11,468 nt of DNA from the NCBI GenBank assembly GCA_964230195.1, contig CAXRGH010000193.1, forward strand, positions 1 to 11,468, in the 5' to 3' direction. The DNA comes from CAXRGH01 sp964230195 (GTDB lineage: Bacteria > Pseudomonadota > Gammaproteobacteria > Enterobacterales > Alteromonadaceae). Below, piece after piece: positions 1 through 8,216 of this stretch (the first letter of the stretch is position 1; each line of letters starts with the position of its first letter). The notes beneath the pieces are model-generated. The model did no database searches. It was not told where the DNA came from and saw only the letters and a list, made by a program, of their open reading frames with translations. The translations under genes were made by a program, and so were the position numbers.

Positions 1-1117
1 TCCATGGACGAGTCTCATCAACTTTACCCTGCAAGAACGGCCAAAGACTGTTACCGTCAAATTCAAAACGACTCACATTTTGTTTTGCAACGATATCCTG
101 AATCGTTGGCGCAATATCAGTAAAGTCCATCAACTCTCTTGTTGCACCACGCGCCTTTATCGTTGGACCAGCCATAATTGACACCACCTGAACACCGCGT
201 TCAATCCCGCGCGTTTTAGCCGTTACTGCAGTACCGTTGTCCGATGTAAAAATGATGACGGTATTGTCTAACAATGATAAATCGGTTAGCTGCTTCACTA
301 GTCTACCAACGCTAAAATCCAAGTATTCAATTAGGGCATCAAAACGAGCCGCGGTCTCTTGCTTACCTGTTTTCCCCATTTCTCCTGGCTTTCCTCTGTG
401 CGGCGTTGTAGGCATGCCAAGTCGAGTACCATGGGGAGCAACCGTTGGCCAATATAATAAAAAAGGTTTGTCCTTATGGCGCTTTACAAAATCCATGGCA
501 AACTCAGTTTCAAGGTCCACACCGTAATCATTTTCGGTTGTGACTAAACGTTTACCATTTTGGGTATAAAGCGGGTGCCAATAACGTGATGGCGTATCCG
601 CATCTTCATACGCTCCGTTGAACGGGGTGATCCCTTTTCGCCCCTTGGCACTCTTTTCTCCCTTCCAGAGGTTGTACTCGTCAAATCCAATGCTTGGTTC
701 TGTTGGAAATTGCTCTCCCGCATTCCACTTCCCAGTGATCCCAGTAACATAGCCTGCTTGCTTTGCCACTTGCACAAAATTGTCAAAATTAGAATATACC
801 GATTGCCTGCTGTCCCCTTTCCAAATCCCGTTTTGATAAACCCCAGTTTTTTCAGGGTAACGGCCAGTCATAATTTGAACCCGAGAGGGGCCACACATAG
901 CAGTGGCATAAGCAGTCTCAAAGGCCACACCGCGTTTGGCTAACGCGTCAATGTTCGGTGTATTGACGGCTTCCTTTTGTGCAAAAAAGGAAAATTTATC
1001 AGGACTGACATCATCGGCGAGTATAACAATGATATTCGGCTGATTTTGCTGGCTAGCATAACTTTCATAGGCAGCAGAGAGCAAAGTGATAGTGATGACG
1101 AGTTGTCGCAGCAACAT
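1..1117 (-). CDS. Exported type I (formylglycine) sulfatase, C-terminus cut by window edge
   Basis: This gene encodes a sulfatase of the alkaline-phosphatase-like superfamily, which hydrolyses sulfate esters, here probably on a carbohydrate. The 372 visible codons start at an ATG at 1117-1115 with an AGGGA ribosome site about 8 bases upstream. A Sec signal peptide covers residues 1-21, with likely cleavage at SYA|S. Next come the metal-binding pair D35-D36 in the ILADD strand, and the Cys-type maturation motif C75-G-P-S-R79 followed by TG at 84-85; family knowledge says C75 is oxidised to formylglycine. H229 (APHG), D293-N294 (SDNG) and K301 fit the remaining active-site positions. The usual GKWH motif reads G129-K-W-N132, so a normally conserved His is Asn. 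The end of the protein is missing. It is divergent from the symporter gene, which suggests a shared sugar-sulfate pathway. The exact substrate is unknown. Family assignment is firm. Confidence 0.93.
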   Translation of the reverse strand, partial: MLLRQLVITITLLSAAYESYASQQNQPNIIVILADDVSPDKFSFFAQKEAVNTPNIDALAKRGVAFETAYATAMCGPSRVQIMTGRYPEKTGVYQNGIWKGDSRQSVYSNFDNFVQVAKQAGYVTGITGKWNAGEQFPTEPSIGFDEYNLWKGEKSAKGRKGITPFNGAYEDADTPSRYWHPLYTQNGKRLVTTENDYGVDLETEFAMDFVKRHKDKPFLLYWPTVAPHGTRLGMPTTPHRGKPGEMGKTGKQETAARFDALIEYLDFSVGRLVKQLTDLSLLDNTVIIFTSDNGTAVTAKTRGIERGVQVVSIMAGPTIKARGATRELMDFTDIAPTIQDIVAKQNVSRFEFDGNSLWPFLQGKVDETRPW

Positions 1118-1291
1118 AATAATATCCCTATTATTGGCGTGGAAGATAACGAATTGTTCTTGCAGCAGTCTCTCAAAATTTCAACATACTGTTAACAAAA
1201 TTCTTCCACTAAATGATTAATTATATATAATGGACAACCTTAACGGTAAATTTACACCCTGAAAAGGGTTTTAAACACGACGGAGAAACGT
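1118..1291. promoter_or_regulatory. Divergent promoter region between sulfatase and symporter
   Basis: This gap separates two divergent genes and must hold promoters for both, or at least for the symporter. At 1220-1231 lies a perfect 12-base palindrome, ATTATATATAAT, which supplies a consensus TATAAT to the plus strand (1226-1231) and to the minus strand (1220-1225). No good -35 hexamer sits 16-18 bases away on either strand, which would fit activator dependence. A palindromic octamer TGTTAACA lies at 1190-1197; a related TGTTAA core recurs before the second sulfatase at 11127-11147. The symporter start has a CGGAGA ribosome site six bases before its ATG. Transcription starts are inferred, not shown. 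Confidence 0.5.
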
Positions 1292-2707
1292 ATGTCTTCA
1301 GCAAACGTTACAAACGATGCGTCACAAGCTTCAGCAATGAAGAAAGTCGCCATCGTCAGTAAAGAGAACCTCATTCCATTCATTCTTGTTGCGCTTTTAT
1401 TCCCTCTTTGGGGTTTTGCGAACGACATCACCAACCCATTAGTGAAAGCATTTAAAGATATCTTCATGATTTCAAATGCCCAGAGTAGTATGGTTCAATT
1501 TGCGTTCTACTTGGGTTACGGCATTATGGCTATCCCTGCGGCAATTTTTATTCGTCGCTACTCATACAAATCAGGTATCTTGCTTGGACTCGCACTCTAC
1601 GCCATTGGTGCAACCCTGTTTCTACCTGCGAGTTGGTATGAAGAATTCAACTACTTCCTGATTGCCTTGTGTACCCTAACTTGTGGCCTTGCATTGCTTG
1701 AGACTACTGCAAACCCTTACATTCTTTCAATGGGTTCACCAGAAACCTCAACCCAACGTTTGAATCTAGCGCAAGCATTCAACCCAATTGGTTCACTCAC
1801 TGGTATGTTCATTGCCAGTACTTTCATTTTGAGTAATCTACAAGTGGCTGAATTTTACGAAAAAGAAAAAGCAGCTCACCCAGAATATGTTGAACTCATG
1901 CCAGCAGAAGTGGATGGTAAGTTGACTCAAGCACTGGCTGATTTTGCAACTGCTCAACCAGCTGCTCACCAAGCAATGGTAACTGCTGACTTAGAAACAG
2001 TGCGTGGCCCTTACATTGCAATTGCTGTGGTTGTTGCTTTGCTATTCATCCTGTTTTTAGTATCAAAGCTACCAGACACTATCTCTCATGATAAACCACT
2101 CACACGTTCAGAACTTGGCGATACTTTCAAACGCTTACTGGCCAACGGTAAATACCGCGAAGGTGTCATTGCGCAAGCATTCTACGTTGGTGCACAAATT
2201 ATGTGTTGGACGTTCGTCATCCATTACGGTGTGATATCGGTTGGCTTAACAGCCGCAGAGGCCCAGCAGTACAACATGATAGCGATGGGCATTTTCCTTG
2301 CAAGCCGATTCATTTGTACTTTCCTTCTTAGTTACATCCGCCCAGGACAATTGTTGATGGTATTGGCAGCGGGCGGCCTTGTGTTATCACTTGGCACCAT
2401 TTTCGTCGGTGGTATGACCGGACTTTACTGTCTCATTGGTATCTCTGCTTGCATGTCATTGATGTTCCCTACCATCTACGGCATTGCACTGAAAGGCTTA
2501 GGTAATGACGCAAGTCTGGGTTCCGCAGGCTTAGTAATGGCCATCGTTGGTGGTGCATTTATGCCTCGAATGCAGGGGTCAATGATTGATGCGCCAGCAT
2601 TGATTGCGGGTATCCCGTCAGTACAAACATCATTTGTTTTACCACTGATTTGTTTCATTGTGATCGCAATATACGGCTATAGAGCTCACGTGAAACACAA
2701 CGCCTAA
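1292..2707 (+). CDS. FucP-family sugar:proton symporter (MFS)
   Basis: A 471-residue inner-membrane protein of the major facilitator superfamily. It lines up along nearly its whole length, from memory, with E. coli L-fucose:H+ symporter FucP. Shared landmarks include LWGFAN at 39-44 (FucP LWAVAN), RYSYKSGI at 89-96, LLETTANP at 135-142, RLNLAQ at 156-161 and FYVGAQ in the second half. The probable role is proton-driven uptake of a monosaccharide, perhaps released by the adjacent sulfatases. E137 corresponds to FucP E135, but the position of FucP D46, a proton- and sugar-coupling residue, is N48 here, with an Asp three residues earlier (D45). The stretch joining helices 5 and 6 (about 183-240) is roughly 27 residues longer than in FucP and explains most of the extra length. 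The start is supported by a CGGAGA site six bases upstream. Fucose itself is not proven as substrate, so no symbol is given. Confidence 0.9.
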   Translation: MSSANVTNDASQASAMKKVAIVSKENLIPFILVALLFPLWGFANDITNPLVKAFKDIFMISNAQSSMVQFAFYLGYGIMAIPAAIFIRRYSYKSGILLGLALYAIGATLFLPASWYEEFNYFLIALCTLTCGLALLETTANPYILSMGSPETSTQRLNLAQAFNPIGSLTGMFIASTFILSNLQVAEFYEKEKAAHPEYVELMPAEVDGKLTQALADFATAQPAAHQAMVTADLETVRGPYIAIAVVVALLFILFLVSKLPDTISHDKPLTRSELGDTFKRLLANGKYREGVIAQAFYVGAQIMCWTFVIHYGVISVGLTAAEAQQYNMIAMGIFLASRFICTFLLSYIRPGQLLMVLAAGGLVLSLGTIFVGGMTGLYCLIGISACMSLMFPTIYGIALKGLGNDASLGSAGLVMAIVGGAFMPRMQGSMIDAPALIAGIPSVQTSFVLPLICFIVIAIYGYRAHVKHNA

Positions 2708-2772
2708 CCACATGCTTATCTCGAGCGAAAAAAGCGCTGCGGGCTAAGACCTCAACTTTTTTCTAAGCATTT

Positions 2773-2801
2773 TAAAAGCGGTTCATAACGAACCGCTTTT
2801 A
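2773..2801 (+). terminator. Hairpin after symporter gene, possible terminator
   Basis: A perfect inverted repeat with arms TAAAAGCGGTTC (2773-2784) and GAACCGCTTTTA (2790-2801) around a five-base loop, 66 bases after the symporter stop codon. The right arm ends in four T residues that are part of the stem, and the following bases AGTTTC are only partly T-rich. It is therefore a plausible but weak rho-independent terminator, or an mRNA 3'-end stabilising stem. Confidence 0.6.
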
Positions 2802-3066
2802 GTTTCAGAGCAACCAGACGTTCAGATAATGTCTTCCCAATTTGCCGGTGTTACCACAATCCCCAAGTGGCAGATTGCACCAGTCCATTGAGCGAGACAC
2901 ACGTGGCTCTACCTAGCAACATTCTTTGCTTATAACTATCGTTGTGAAAGCTTCTTATGTAACTCCAATAAAAAAGACTGCTTTGAGCTCTTTTCATGTT
3001 TTTCATAGGCTTAGTTACCAGAACTTTAACCGTGCGCACAATCTGTTTCATTTTCAGCTTGAGATA

Positions 3067-3083
3067 TTACCTACTTTAGGTAA
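3067..3083. promoter_or_regulatory. 17-base palindrome upstream of peptidase, possible operator
   Basis: Perfect arms TTACCTA (3067-3073) and TAGGTAA (3077-3083) around three bases, lying 65-81 bases before the chosen peptidase start codon. Size and symmetry fit a dimeric repressor or activator site. The regulator is unknown and chance occurrence in AT-rich DNA cannot be excluded. Confidence 0.3.
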
Positions 3084-3147
3084 CATTTTGTTCCCTTTTA
3101 CCAAAAGTGTGAAATCACTTGGCTCACCATCAGTTTTTGGAATAACA

Positions 3148-5067
3148 ATGCTCAAACAATTTCAATTTTTTTCAGTCGTTAGTGCCCTTTTCTTTTCCAT
3201 CACAGCATCTAGTAAAGTCGATCCTCAAATCAATGCCTTCAGCGCACCACCAGTGCACAGTATGGTTACACTTTCTCCCGACGGCAGCCGTGTTGCATTT
3301 AGAGCAAAAACAGCAGCCGACGATGCGATTGTCGTGCTGGACCGCAAGAATGGTCAGCCTTTATTGATACAAGCGGTGGAAAACATCCAGCCTGTCGCAC
3401 TTTTTTTCGCGTCTAATGAACGTTTGATATTGAAGTCTTTCAAAAACCTTCATCGTCGCGGACATCGCGGGCGTAATGATGAAACATTCATGCATGTGAT
3501 CGCCCTCAATGGCGACAAAAGTTTTCAGTTAGTGACTGCCAATACGAGTCGACAAATCGGTAGTGGGAATATTATTGCTATCGCCAAGGACAAGAAGTCT
3601 GCCTTTGTTCCGGCCTATGAAAGCAACGGCGACAAAAATGTTTATCGTACATCACTTGAGCGGAAACGTAAGCTTAGCTTAGTCAAACGAGGTGGAAAGC
3701 ATGCCATCAACTTCATAATGTACGACGAAGAAGTGGTGGCGATTGAATACTACAACGACAAAACGAATGAGCATAAGATTGACGGGAAATATAATGGCGA
3801 GTGGAAAGAAATCTACAATAAAGTATACAAATACCGAACAATAGCTATGGAAGGGATCACCGAAGCCGGTGATGCACTTGTGATTAAAACCTATGACAGT
3901 GATATACAACAACGTGTCTATGCGATCATGTCATTGAAAGATGGCAGCATATCTGCACCAATATTTTCCAATCCTAACCATGACGCAGCGGAACTGATCA
4001 CTGATAACAACCGCATCGTTTACGGTGCGCGTTATAAAGGATTCAAAGCCAGCTACCAATTTCTAAACCCTCAATTAGATGCTTCAATACAACGTTTACT
4101 ATCGCGGGGCCGTAATAACACTTTTTATTTGGAGTCTTTCACGGATGATTGGAAACATGCTGTTTTCCTCATGGAGGGAGATGGAGCATCAGGTCAATAC
4201 TTGGATTACAGTGATGGAAATTTAGCGCTACTCGCTCATGCTCGCCCTAGTATCGGGGAGAATGCCATCAGTCCCGTGCGAACATTTGAATACACAGCGC
4301 GTGATGGACTAAAACTTCCCGCCTTAATGATTTTACCTAAGGGAAAAGAGCTTCAGAATTTGCCTGCAATTGTTCTTGCCCATGGCGGACCGTCGTCCCA
4401 TGATACTATTGGTTTTGATTGGTTAGGGCAGTATTTTGCGTCACTGGGAATACTTGTCATTCAACCGCAGTTTAGAGGATCAGATGGTTTCGGTATGAAA
4501 ATAGAGCGAGCCGGTGACGGTGAATGGGGAAGAAAGATGCAGTCTGATCTTTCCGATGCCATGCACCATTTAGCGAAGCAAAACTTTATTGACCCTGAGC
4601 GCGTTTGCATTGTTGGCGCCAGTTATGGTGGCTACGCGGCACTTGCAGGAGCAACACTAAGCCCCGACGATTATGCTTGCGCGGTTTCCATCAACGGCAT
4701 TAGCGATATTAACAGTATGCTGGATTTTGAAGAGAGAGAACATGGCGTTTATCACTCGGCAGTCAGTTACTGGCAAGATGTGATAAAAGCCAAGAAACAC
4801 GATATTGCGTATGTAAAAAAAATATCCCCAATTAATAATATTAAAAACGTGAATACACCTATTCTATTGCTCCATGGTGAGCACGACATGTCAGTTCCTG
4901 TGGAGCAATCAGAAGAAATGTTCGCTGCGCTGAAGAAACAAAAGAAAGCGGCGCGCTTTGTGGAACTCGAAGAAGGGAGTCATTACCTCACCAAGCAAGA
5001 GAGTAGGCTAACGGTACTGACTGAGATTGACAGATTTATACGGAAGTATTTACTTAATCAGAAATAA
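3148..5067 (+). CDS. Exported S9-family (prolyl oligopeptidase-like) serine peptidase
   Basis: A 639-residue two-domain serine peptidase: an N-terminal beta-propeller-like region (about 25-375, with the repeat-like phrase LSPDGSRVAF near its start) and a C-terminal alpha/beta hydrolase domain from about 378. The catalytic triad is visible as S492 in GASYGG, D580 in HGEHD and H612 in EGSHY; HGGP at 412-415 is the oxyanion-hole region typical of S9 enzymes. It would cleave short peptides or acyl-peptides in the periplasm. I chose the ATG at 3148 because it begins a signal peptide (K3, hydrophobic 5-18, cleavage near 20-22) and has TTGGA six bases upstream. The frame stays open to an earlier ATG at 2926, but that extension is hydrophilic and unrelated in look. 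The gene ends in a strong terminator and is probably monocistronic. Its link to the sulfatases is not evident; substrate specificity is unknown. Confidence 0.92.
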   Translation: MLKQFQFFSVVSALFFSITASSKVDPQINAFSAPPVHSMVTLSPDGSRVAFRAKTAADDAIVVLDRKNGQPLLIQAVENIQPVALFFASNERLILKSFKNLHRRGHRGRNDETFMHVIALNGDKSFQLVTANTSRQIGSGNIIAIAKDKKSAFVPAYESNGDKNVYRTSLERKRKLSLVKRGGKHAINFIMYDEEVVAIEYYNDKTNEHKIDGKYNGEWKEIYNKVYKYRTIAMEGITEAGDALVIKTYDSDIQQRVYAIMSLKDGSISAPIFSNPNHDAAELITDNNRIVYGARYKGFKASYQFLNPQLDASIQRLLSRGRNNTFYLESFTDDWKHAVFLMEGDGASGQYLDYSDGNLALLAHARPSIGENAISPVRTFEYTARDGLKLPALMILPKGKELQNLPAIVLAHGGPSSHDTIGFDWLGQYFASLGILVIQPQFRGSDGFGMKIERAGDGEWGRKMQSDLSDAMHHLAKQNFIDPERVCIVGASYGGYAALAGATLSPDDYACAVSINGISDINSMLDFEEREHGVYHSAVSYWQDVIKAKKHDIAYVKKISPINNIKNVNTPILLLHGEHDMSVPVEQSEEMFAALKKQKKAARFVELEEGSHYLTKQESRLTVLTEIDRFIRKYLLNQK

Positions 5068-5099
5068 TGTCTGTAACAGCAAAGACTAAAACCAAAATC

Positions 5100-5123
5100 A
5101 AGGAGCCAACCGGCTCCTTTTTT
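5100..5123 (+). terminator. Intrinsic terminator of the peptidase gene
   Basis: Arms AAGGAGCC (5100-5107) and GGCTCCTT (5112-5119) enclose the loop AACC, and the right arm runs into a six-T tract at 5118-5123. It lies 33 bases after the peptidase stop and three bases beyond the end of the convergent RND gene. On the minus strand the stem is followed by TTGATTTTGG, so it may also end the pump operon less efficiently. Confidence 0.88.
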
Positions 5124-5126
5124 GTA

Positions 5127-8100
5127 TCAATCATTCGTCCCATGAATAAATCGATGTTTTCTTTGGCTGTAGATAGTATTCAGTTTGTCACCCATTAAGT
5201 ACAAACAAGGCACCAAAATGAGTGTCACTATAGTGGCTGTGATAACGCCGTAACCAAGAGAAATCACCATAGGTAAAAGGAACTTAGCTTGAGCGCTTTG
5301 CGCAGATAACATGGGGAGTAAACCAATAAAAGTGGTGAGTGACGTGAGTACAATTGGCCTAAAGCGCAGTAATGCGGAATTAATGATGGCATCTCTTGCT
5401 GACTGCCCCTGTTGCCTGGCTCGATTGACCGCATCCAATAACACCAGGTTATCATTGATGACAACGCCAGACGCCGCCAAAATACCGAGCATAGAAAATA
5501 TCCCAAACTCTATATCGTGTATCCAATGACCGGCAATGGCACCAAAGAAGCCCCAAGGGATAACACTCAACAACAGAAGCGGTTGAACGTATGATTTGAA
5601 CGCAATAGCCATTAACATGTAAGAAATCAATAACGCCAGTCCTTCAAGTCGGTAAACCGTGTTCATGAAATCTTCTTCTTCTTGACTCCGATCGCCTTTA
5701 CCCCATTTGACTTCAGGGTGACGTGACTTCCATTTGGGCAAGAACTGCGTATAGATTTCTTTCATCATTCCCTGCTGGTTATCACCCGAATATTCAGCCC
5801 AAATATTGCCGACTTTTGCGCCGTTTTTGCGGGATATTTTTTGAATGCCAGGTTGCAACGTGACGTCAGCAACTGTCATCAGCGGAATTTCACGCCCATC
5901 ACGCATTCGTATCATTAGTGTATCCAAGGTAGCGATCGATTCTCGCTCCTCTCGTGAGTAACGCACCCGTACCCGAATATCACCGCCTTCACGAGCGATA
6001 CGTTGTACTTCCTGACCAAAATAGGCTTGCTTAACTTGTTTACTCACTTCCCTCAGGTTCAACCCTAACGCTTCCGCACCCGGTTTGAGTGAAATAACCA
6101 ACTCTTGACTGCCTTTATCCAAATTATCTCGGATCAGGGAAACGCCTTCATAGCGGCCGATATGTGATTTCAAATCCTTCACCGCGGCGGACAAGGCTTC
6201 AATACTCTCAGAATTCATCGCAAACCCGATTTTAGGATCCTTTGTATTCATGGTGCTTTTGAATTCAATGTCTTCCGCATCAGGAATATCGTCAATCAAA
6301 TTCTGTAGTTGATTAGCCGCCGTTTGAATGGAAATGGGCCGTTCATCAACCGGTACCAATTTAATGGTACTGGTGATTCTGGTTCCCCATAAACTATTGT
6401 AGAAATGCTTCACCAAAGGCCCTTTACCCAAAGTTTCAACGTAGTCTAAAAGTTCAGCTTGACCGTTATTAATTTGCTCCAACACCTGCAAAACTCGTTC
6501 TCGTGAAGTATTCGGTGGCAGAGTCACAACAAGCCGAATATTGTCAGATTCAATATTTGGCATAAATGACTTGCGAACGTAGTTGTTTTCCAACACCACA
6601 TTAGATAACGCCAATACCCCGATAAATACCACCAGCGTATTGAATTTATGGCGAATCACAAATAGCAATAAAGGTTGGTAAACGCGATCACGGAAACGCG
6701 TCATCACAGATGAGAATACCTGCTGAGCTTTGATAGGCTTGCTTTGGGCATCATTCAAATGACGTAAATGCGAGGGTAAAATAAACAGGGCTTCAACAAT
6801 CGAAAAGCTAAGGGCAAGTACCACTACAATGGAAATCGCCCGGGTAAACTCAGCAGTACTGCCCGGTAAAAATGCCATAGGAGCGAACACCACCATGGTA
6901 GTCAACACACCAAAAATGACCGGTTTTGCCACCACTGAAGCCCCAACAATCGCAGCATTATCACCGACATGTCCATCATGCTGAGCCACGTGAATACTTT
7001 CACCAATCACAATGGCGTCATCAACCACAATGCCAATTACCATCATAAAAGCAAACAAAGAGAGCATGTTCAACGACACGTCAAATAGAGGCAATAGCGC
7101 AAAGCTCGCAGCAAATGCAGTGGCAATGCCGGCAGTTACCCATAACGCCACTTTCAATTGCAAAAACAGCAATAACAAACAAAATACCAGCACTAGTCCG
7201 GTTAATGCGCTATCCAAAATTGTCGAAAGACGGGATTGATACGCGTCATTCCAATCAGCCCACAAGGTGAGTTTCATGCCATTAGGTAACTTGCTTTGTT
7301 TGGCATCAATATACTCACGCACATAGTCAGACATCTTTGGAATATTCATGTAATCGGTATTCATCACATCAATCATGACCGACGGCTGCCCATCAAAGTT
7401 AGAGATGAAGTTGGCGTCTTGCATGCCATCAATAACAGTCGCTATGTCGCGCAAATAAACGGTTGCTCCAGTGCTATCACGGCGGATAACAATATCTTCA
7501 AATTGTTGTTGCTCCTCCGCGCGGTTTCGCACACTCAATAGCAAAATCCCAGACTCATCTCTGACGGTTCCTGTTGATTGACTGATTGAACTCCCTCGGA
7601 TAGCCAGTGCCACTTGGTCAATACTAATATTAAACGCACGCATCGCCTCTTGAGATAGCTCAATGGAGATTTCCTCTCGTCCAGCACCTGCTAACTGTAC
7701 ATTGGAGATCAACGGCAACGAGGCAATTTCACGACGAATACGATGGGCGTATTGAGATAACGTACGTTCGTCAAAATCACCGGATAATGCAACACGGATC
7801 ATACTTTGACGATTGACACGTTCAGTCACTACCGGACGTTCTACATCACTTGGCAAACCATTGACTGCGTTGATCTTACCGCGAACGTCATCAGCGAATT
7901 TACGAGTATCCACACGCGATTTTCCAGTGACTGTGATTTTTGCTCGCCCTTGGGTTGCCTTGGAAACAATGGACTTAACATCTTCAACATCTTTGAGTGC
8001 TTCTTCAAAGCGCACAATAATCTGTTCTTCAATATTGCGGGGGCCTGCACCCGGCCAGGTGACAGAAATATCCATAACCGCCATTGTGACCGTTGGGAAA

Positions 8101-8216
8101 GGTTCTTTTTCAACGCCCCATTTATAACTGAATAGGCCAGCAACAATCAGAGTCACCATCAGTAAATTGGCGGCAATCGGATTTTTAACCCACCAGGCAA
8201 TGCTTGAATGATTCAT
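5127..8216 (-). CDS. RND-family efflux permease (AcrB-like)
   Basis: The 1029-residue inner-membrane pump of a tripartite efflux system; it exports toxic or amphipathic compounds using the proton gradient and forms a trimer in known relatives. Length and layout fit the AcrB superfamily: TM1 at about 14-33 (NPIAANLLMVTLIVAGLF), two large periplasmic loops, helices 2-6 around 335-490, TM7 near 530-550 and helices 8-12 from about 855. The paired acidic proton-relay residues in TM4 are present as D399-D400 in GIVVDDAIVIGES. In TM10 the AcrB Lys940 position is N921, followed by D922 (VVINDN), a variant seen in other RND branches. The start overlaps the preceding stop as TAATG, and GGAGG at 8227-8223 is an ideal ribosome site. 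It is the last gene of the operon. Substrates cannot be predicted. Confidence 0.95.
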   Translation of the reverse strand: MNHSSIAWWVKNPIAANLLMVTLIVAGLFSYKWGVEKEPFPTVTMAVMDISVTWPGAGPRNIEEQIIVRFEEALKDVEDVKSIVSKATQGRAKITVTGKSRVDTRKFADDVRGKINAVNGLPSDVERPVVTERVNRQSMIRVALSGDFDERTLSQYAHRIRREIASLPLISNVQLAGAGREEISIELSQEAMRAFNISIDQVALAIRGSSISQSTGTVRDESGILLLSVRNRAEEQQQFEDIVIRRDSTGATVYLRDIATVIDGMQDANFISNFDGQPSVMIDVMNTDYMNIPKMSDYVREYIDAKQSKLPNGMKLTLWADWNDAYQSRLSTILDSALTGLVLVFCLLLLFLQLKVALWVTAGIATAFAASFALLPLFDVSLNMLSLFAFMMVIGIVVDDAIVIGESIHVAQHDGHVGDNAAIVGASVVAKPVIFGVLTTMVVFAPMAFLPGSTAEFTRAISIVVVLALSFSIVEALFILPSHLRHLNDAQSKPIKAQQVFSSVMTRFRDRVYQPLLLFVIRHKFNTLVVFIGVLALSNVVLENNYVRKSFMPNIESDNIRLVVTLPPNTSRERVLQVLEQINNGQAELLDYVETLGKGPLVKHFYNSLWGTRITSTIKLVPVDERPISIQTAANQLQNLIDDIPDAEDIEFKSTMNTKDPKIGFAMNSESIEALSAAVKDLKSHIGRYEGVSLIRDNLDKGSQELVISLKPGAEALGLNLREVSKQVKQAYFGQEVQRIAREGGDIRVRVRYSREERESIATLDTLMIRMRDGREIPLMTVADVTLQPGIQKISRKNGAKVGNIWAEYSGDNQQGMMKEIYTQFLPKWKSRHPEVKWGKGDRSQEEEDFMNTVYRLEGLALLISYMLMAIAFKSYVQPLLLLSVIPWGFFGAIAGHWIHDIEFGIFSMLGILAASGVVINDNLVLLDAVNRARQQGQSARDAIINSALLRFRPIVLTSLTTFIGLLPMLSAQSAQAKFLLPMVISLGYGVITATIVTLILVPCLYLMGDKLNTIYSQRKHRFIHGTND

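Larger units (their letters stand above)
2708..3147. other. 440-base intergenic region, symporter to peptidase
   Basis: I see no convincing gene in this gap. It contains a 12-base-arm hairpin soon after the symporter stop (2773-2801) and a 17-base palindrome at 3067-3083 in the likely promoter area of the downstream peptidase. An upstream in-frame extension of the peptidase reaches back to an ATG at 2926, but the added 74 residues look like translated noncoding DNA and would place the real signal peptide in mid-protein. No strong -35/-10 pair stands out. The remainder has no recognisable element. Confidence 0.5.

Noticed and set aside
2728..2762. AAAAAAG and CTTTTTT arms as an extra terminator after the symporter
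   Set aside because: The arms are only A/T runs separated by 21 bases with no GC stem, so a stable hairpin is unlikely; the repeat at 2773-2801 is far better.
2851..3051. Minus-strand 66-codon open frame in the symporter-peptidase gap
   Set aside because: No ribosome site before its ATG, no recognisable domain, and it overlaps the probable promoter of the peptidase.
2926..3147. N-terminal extension of the S9 peptidase from an upstream ATG
   Set aside because: The extra 74 residues resemble translated intergenic DNA and would bury the signal peptide; the ATG at 3148 has a better ribosome site and gives a normal secreted S9 enzyme.
7806..8135. Plus-strand open frames opposite the RND gene
   Set aside because: They lie wholly inside the well-supported permease gene, have no recognisable motif, and reflect its codon pattern on the opposite strand.
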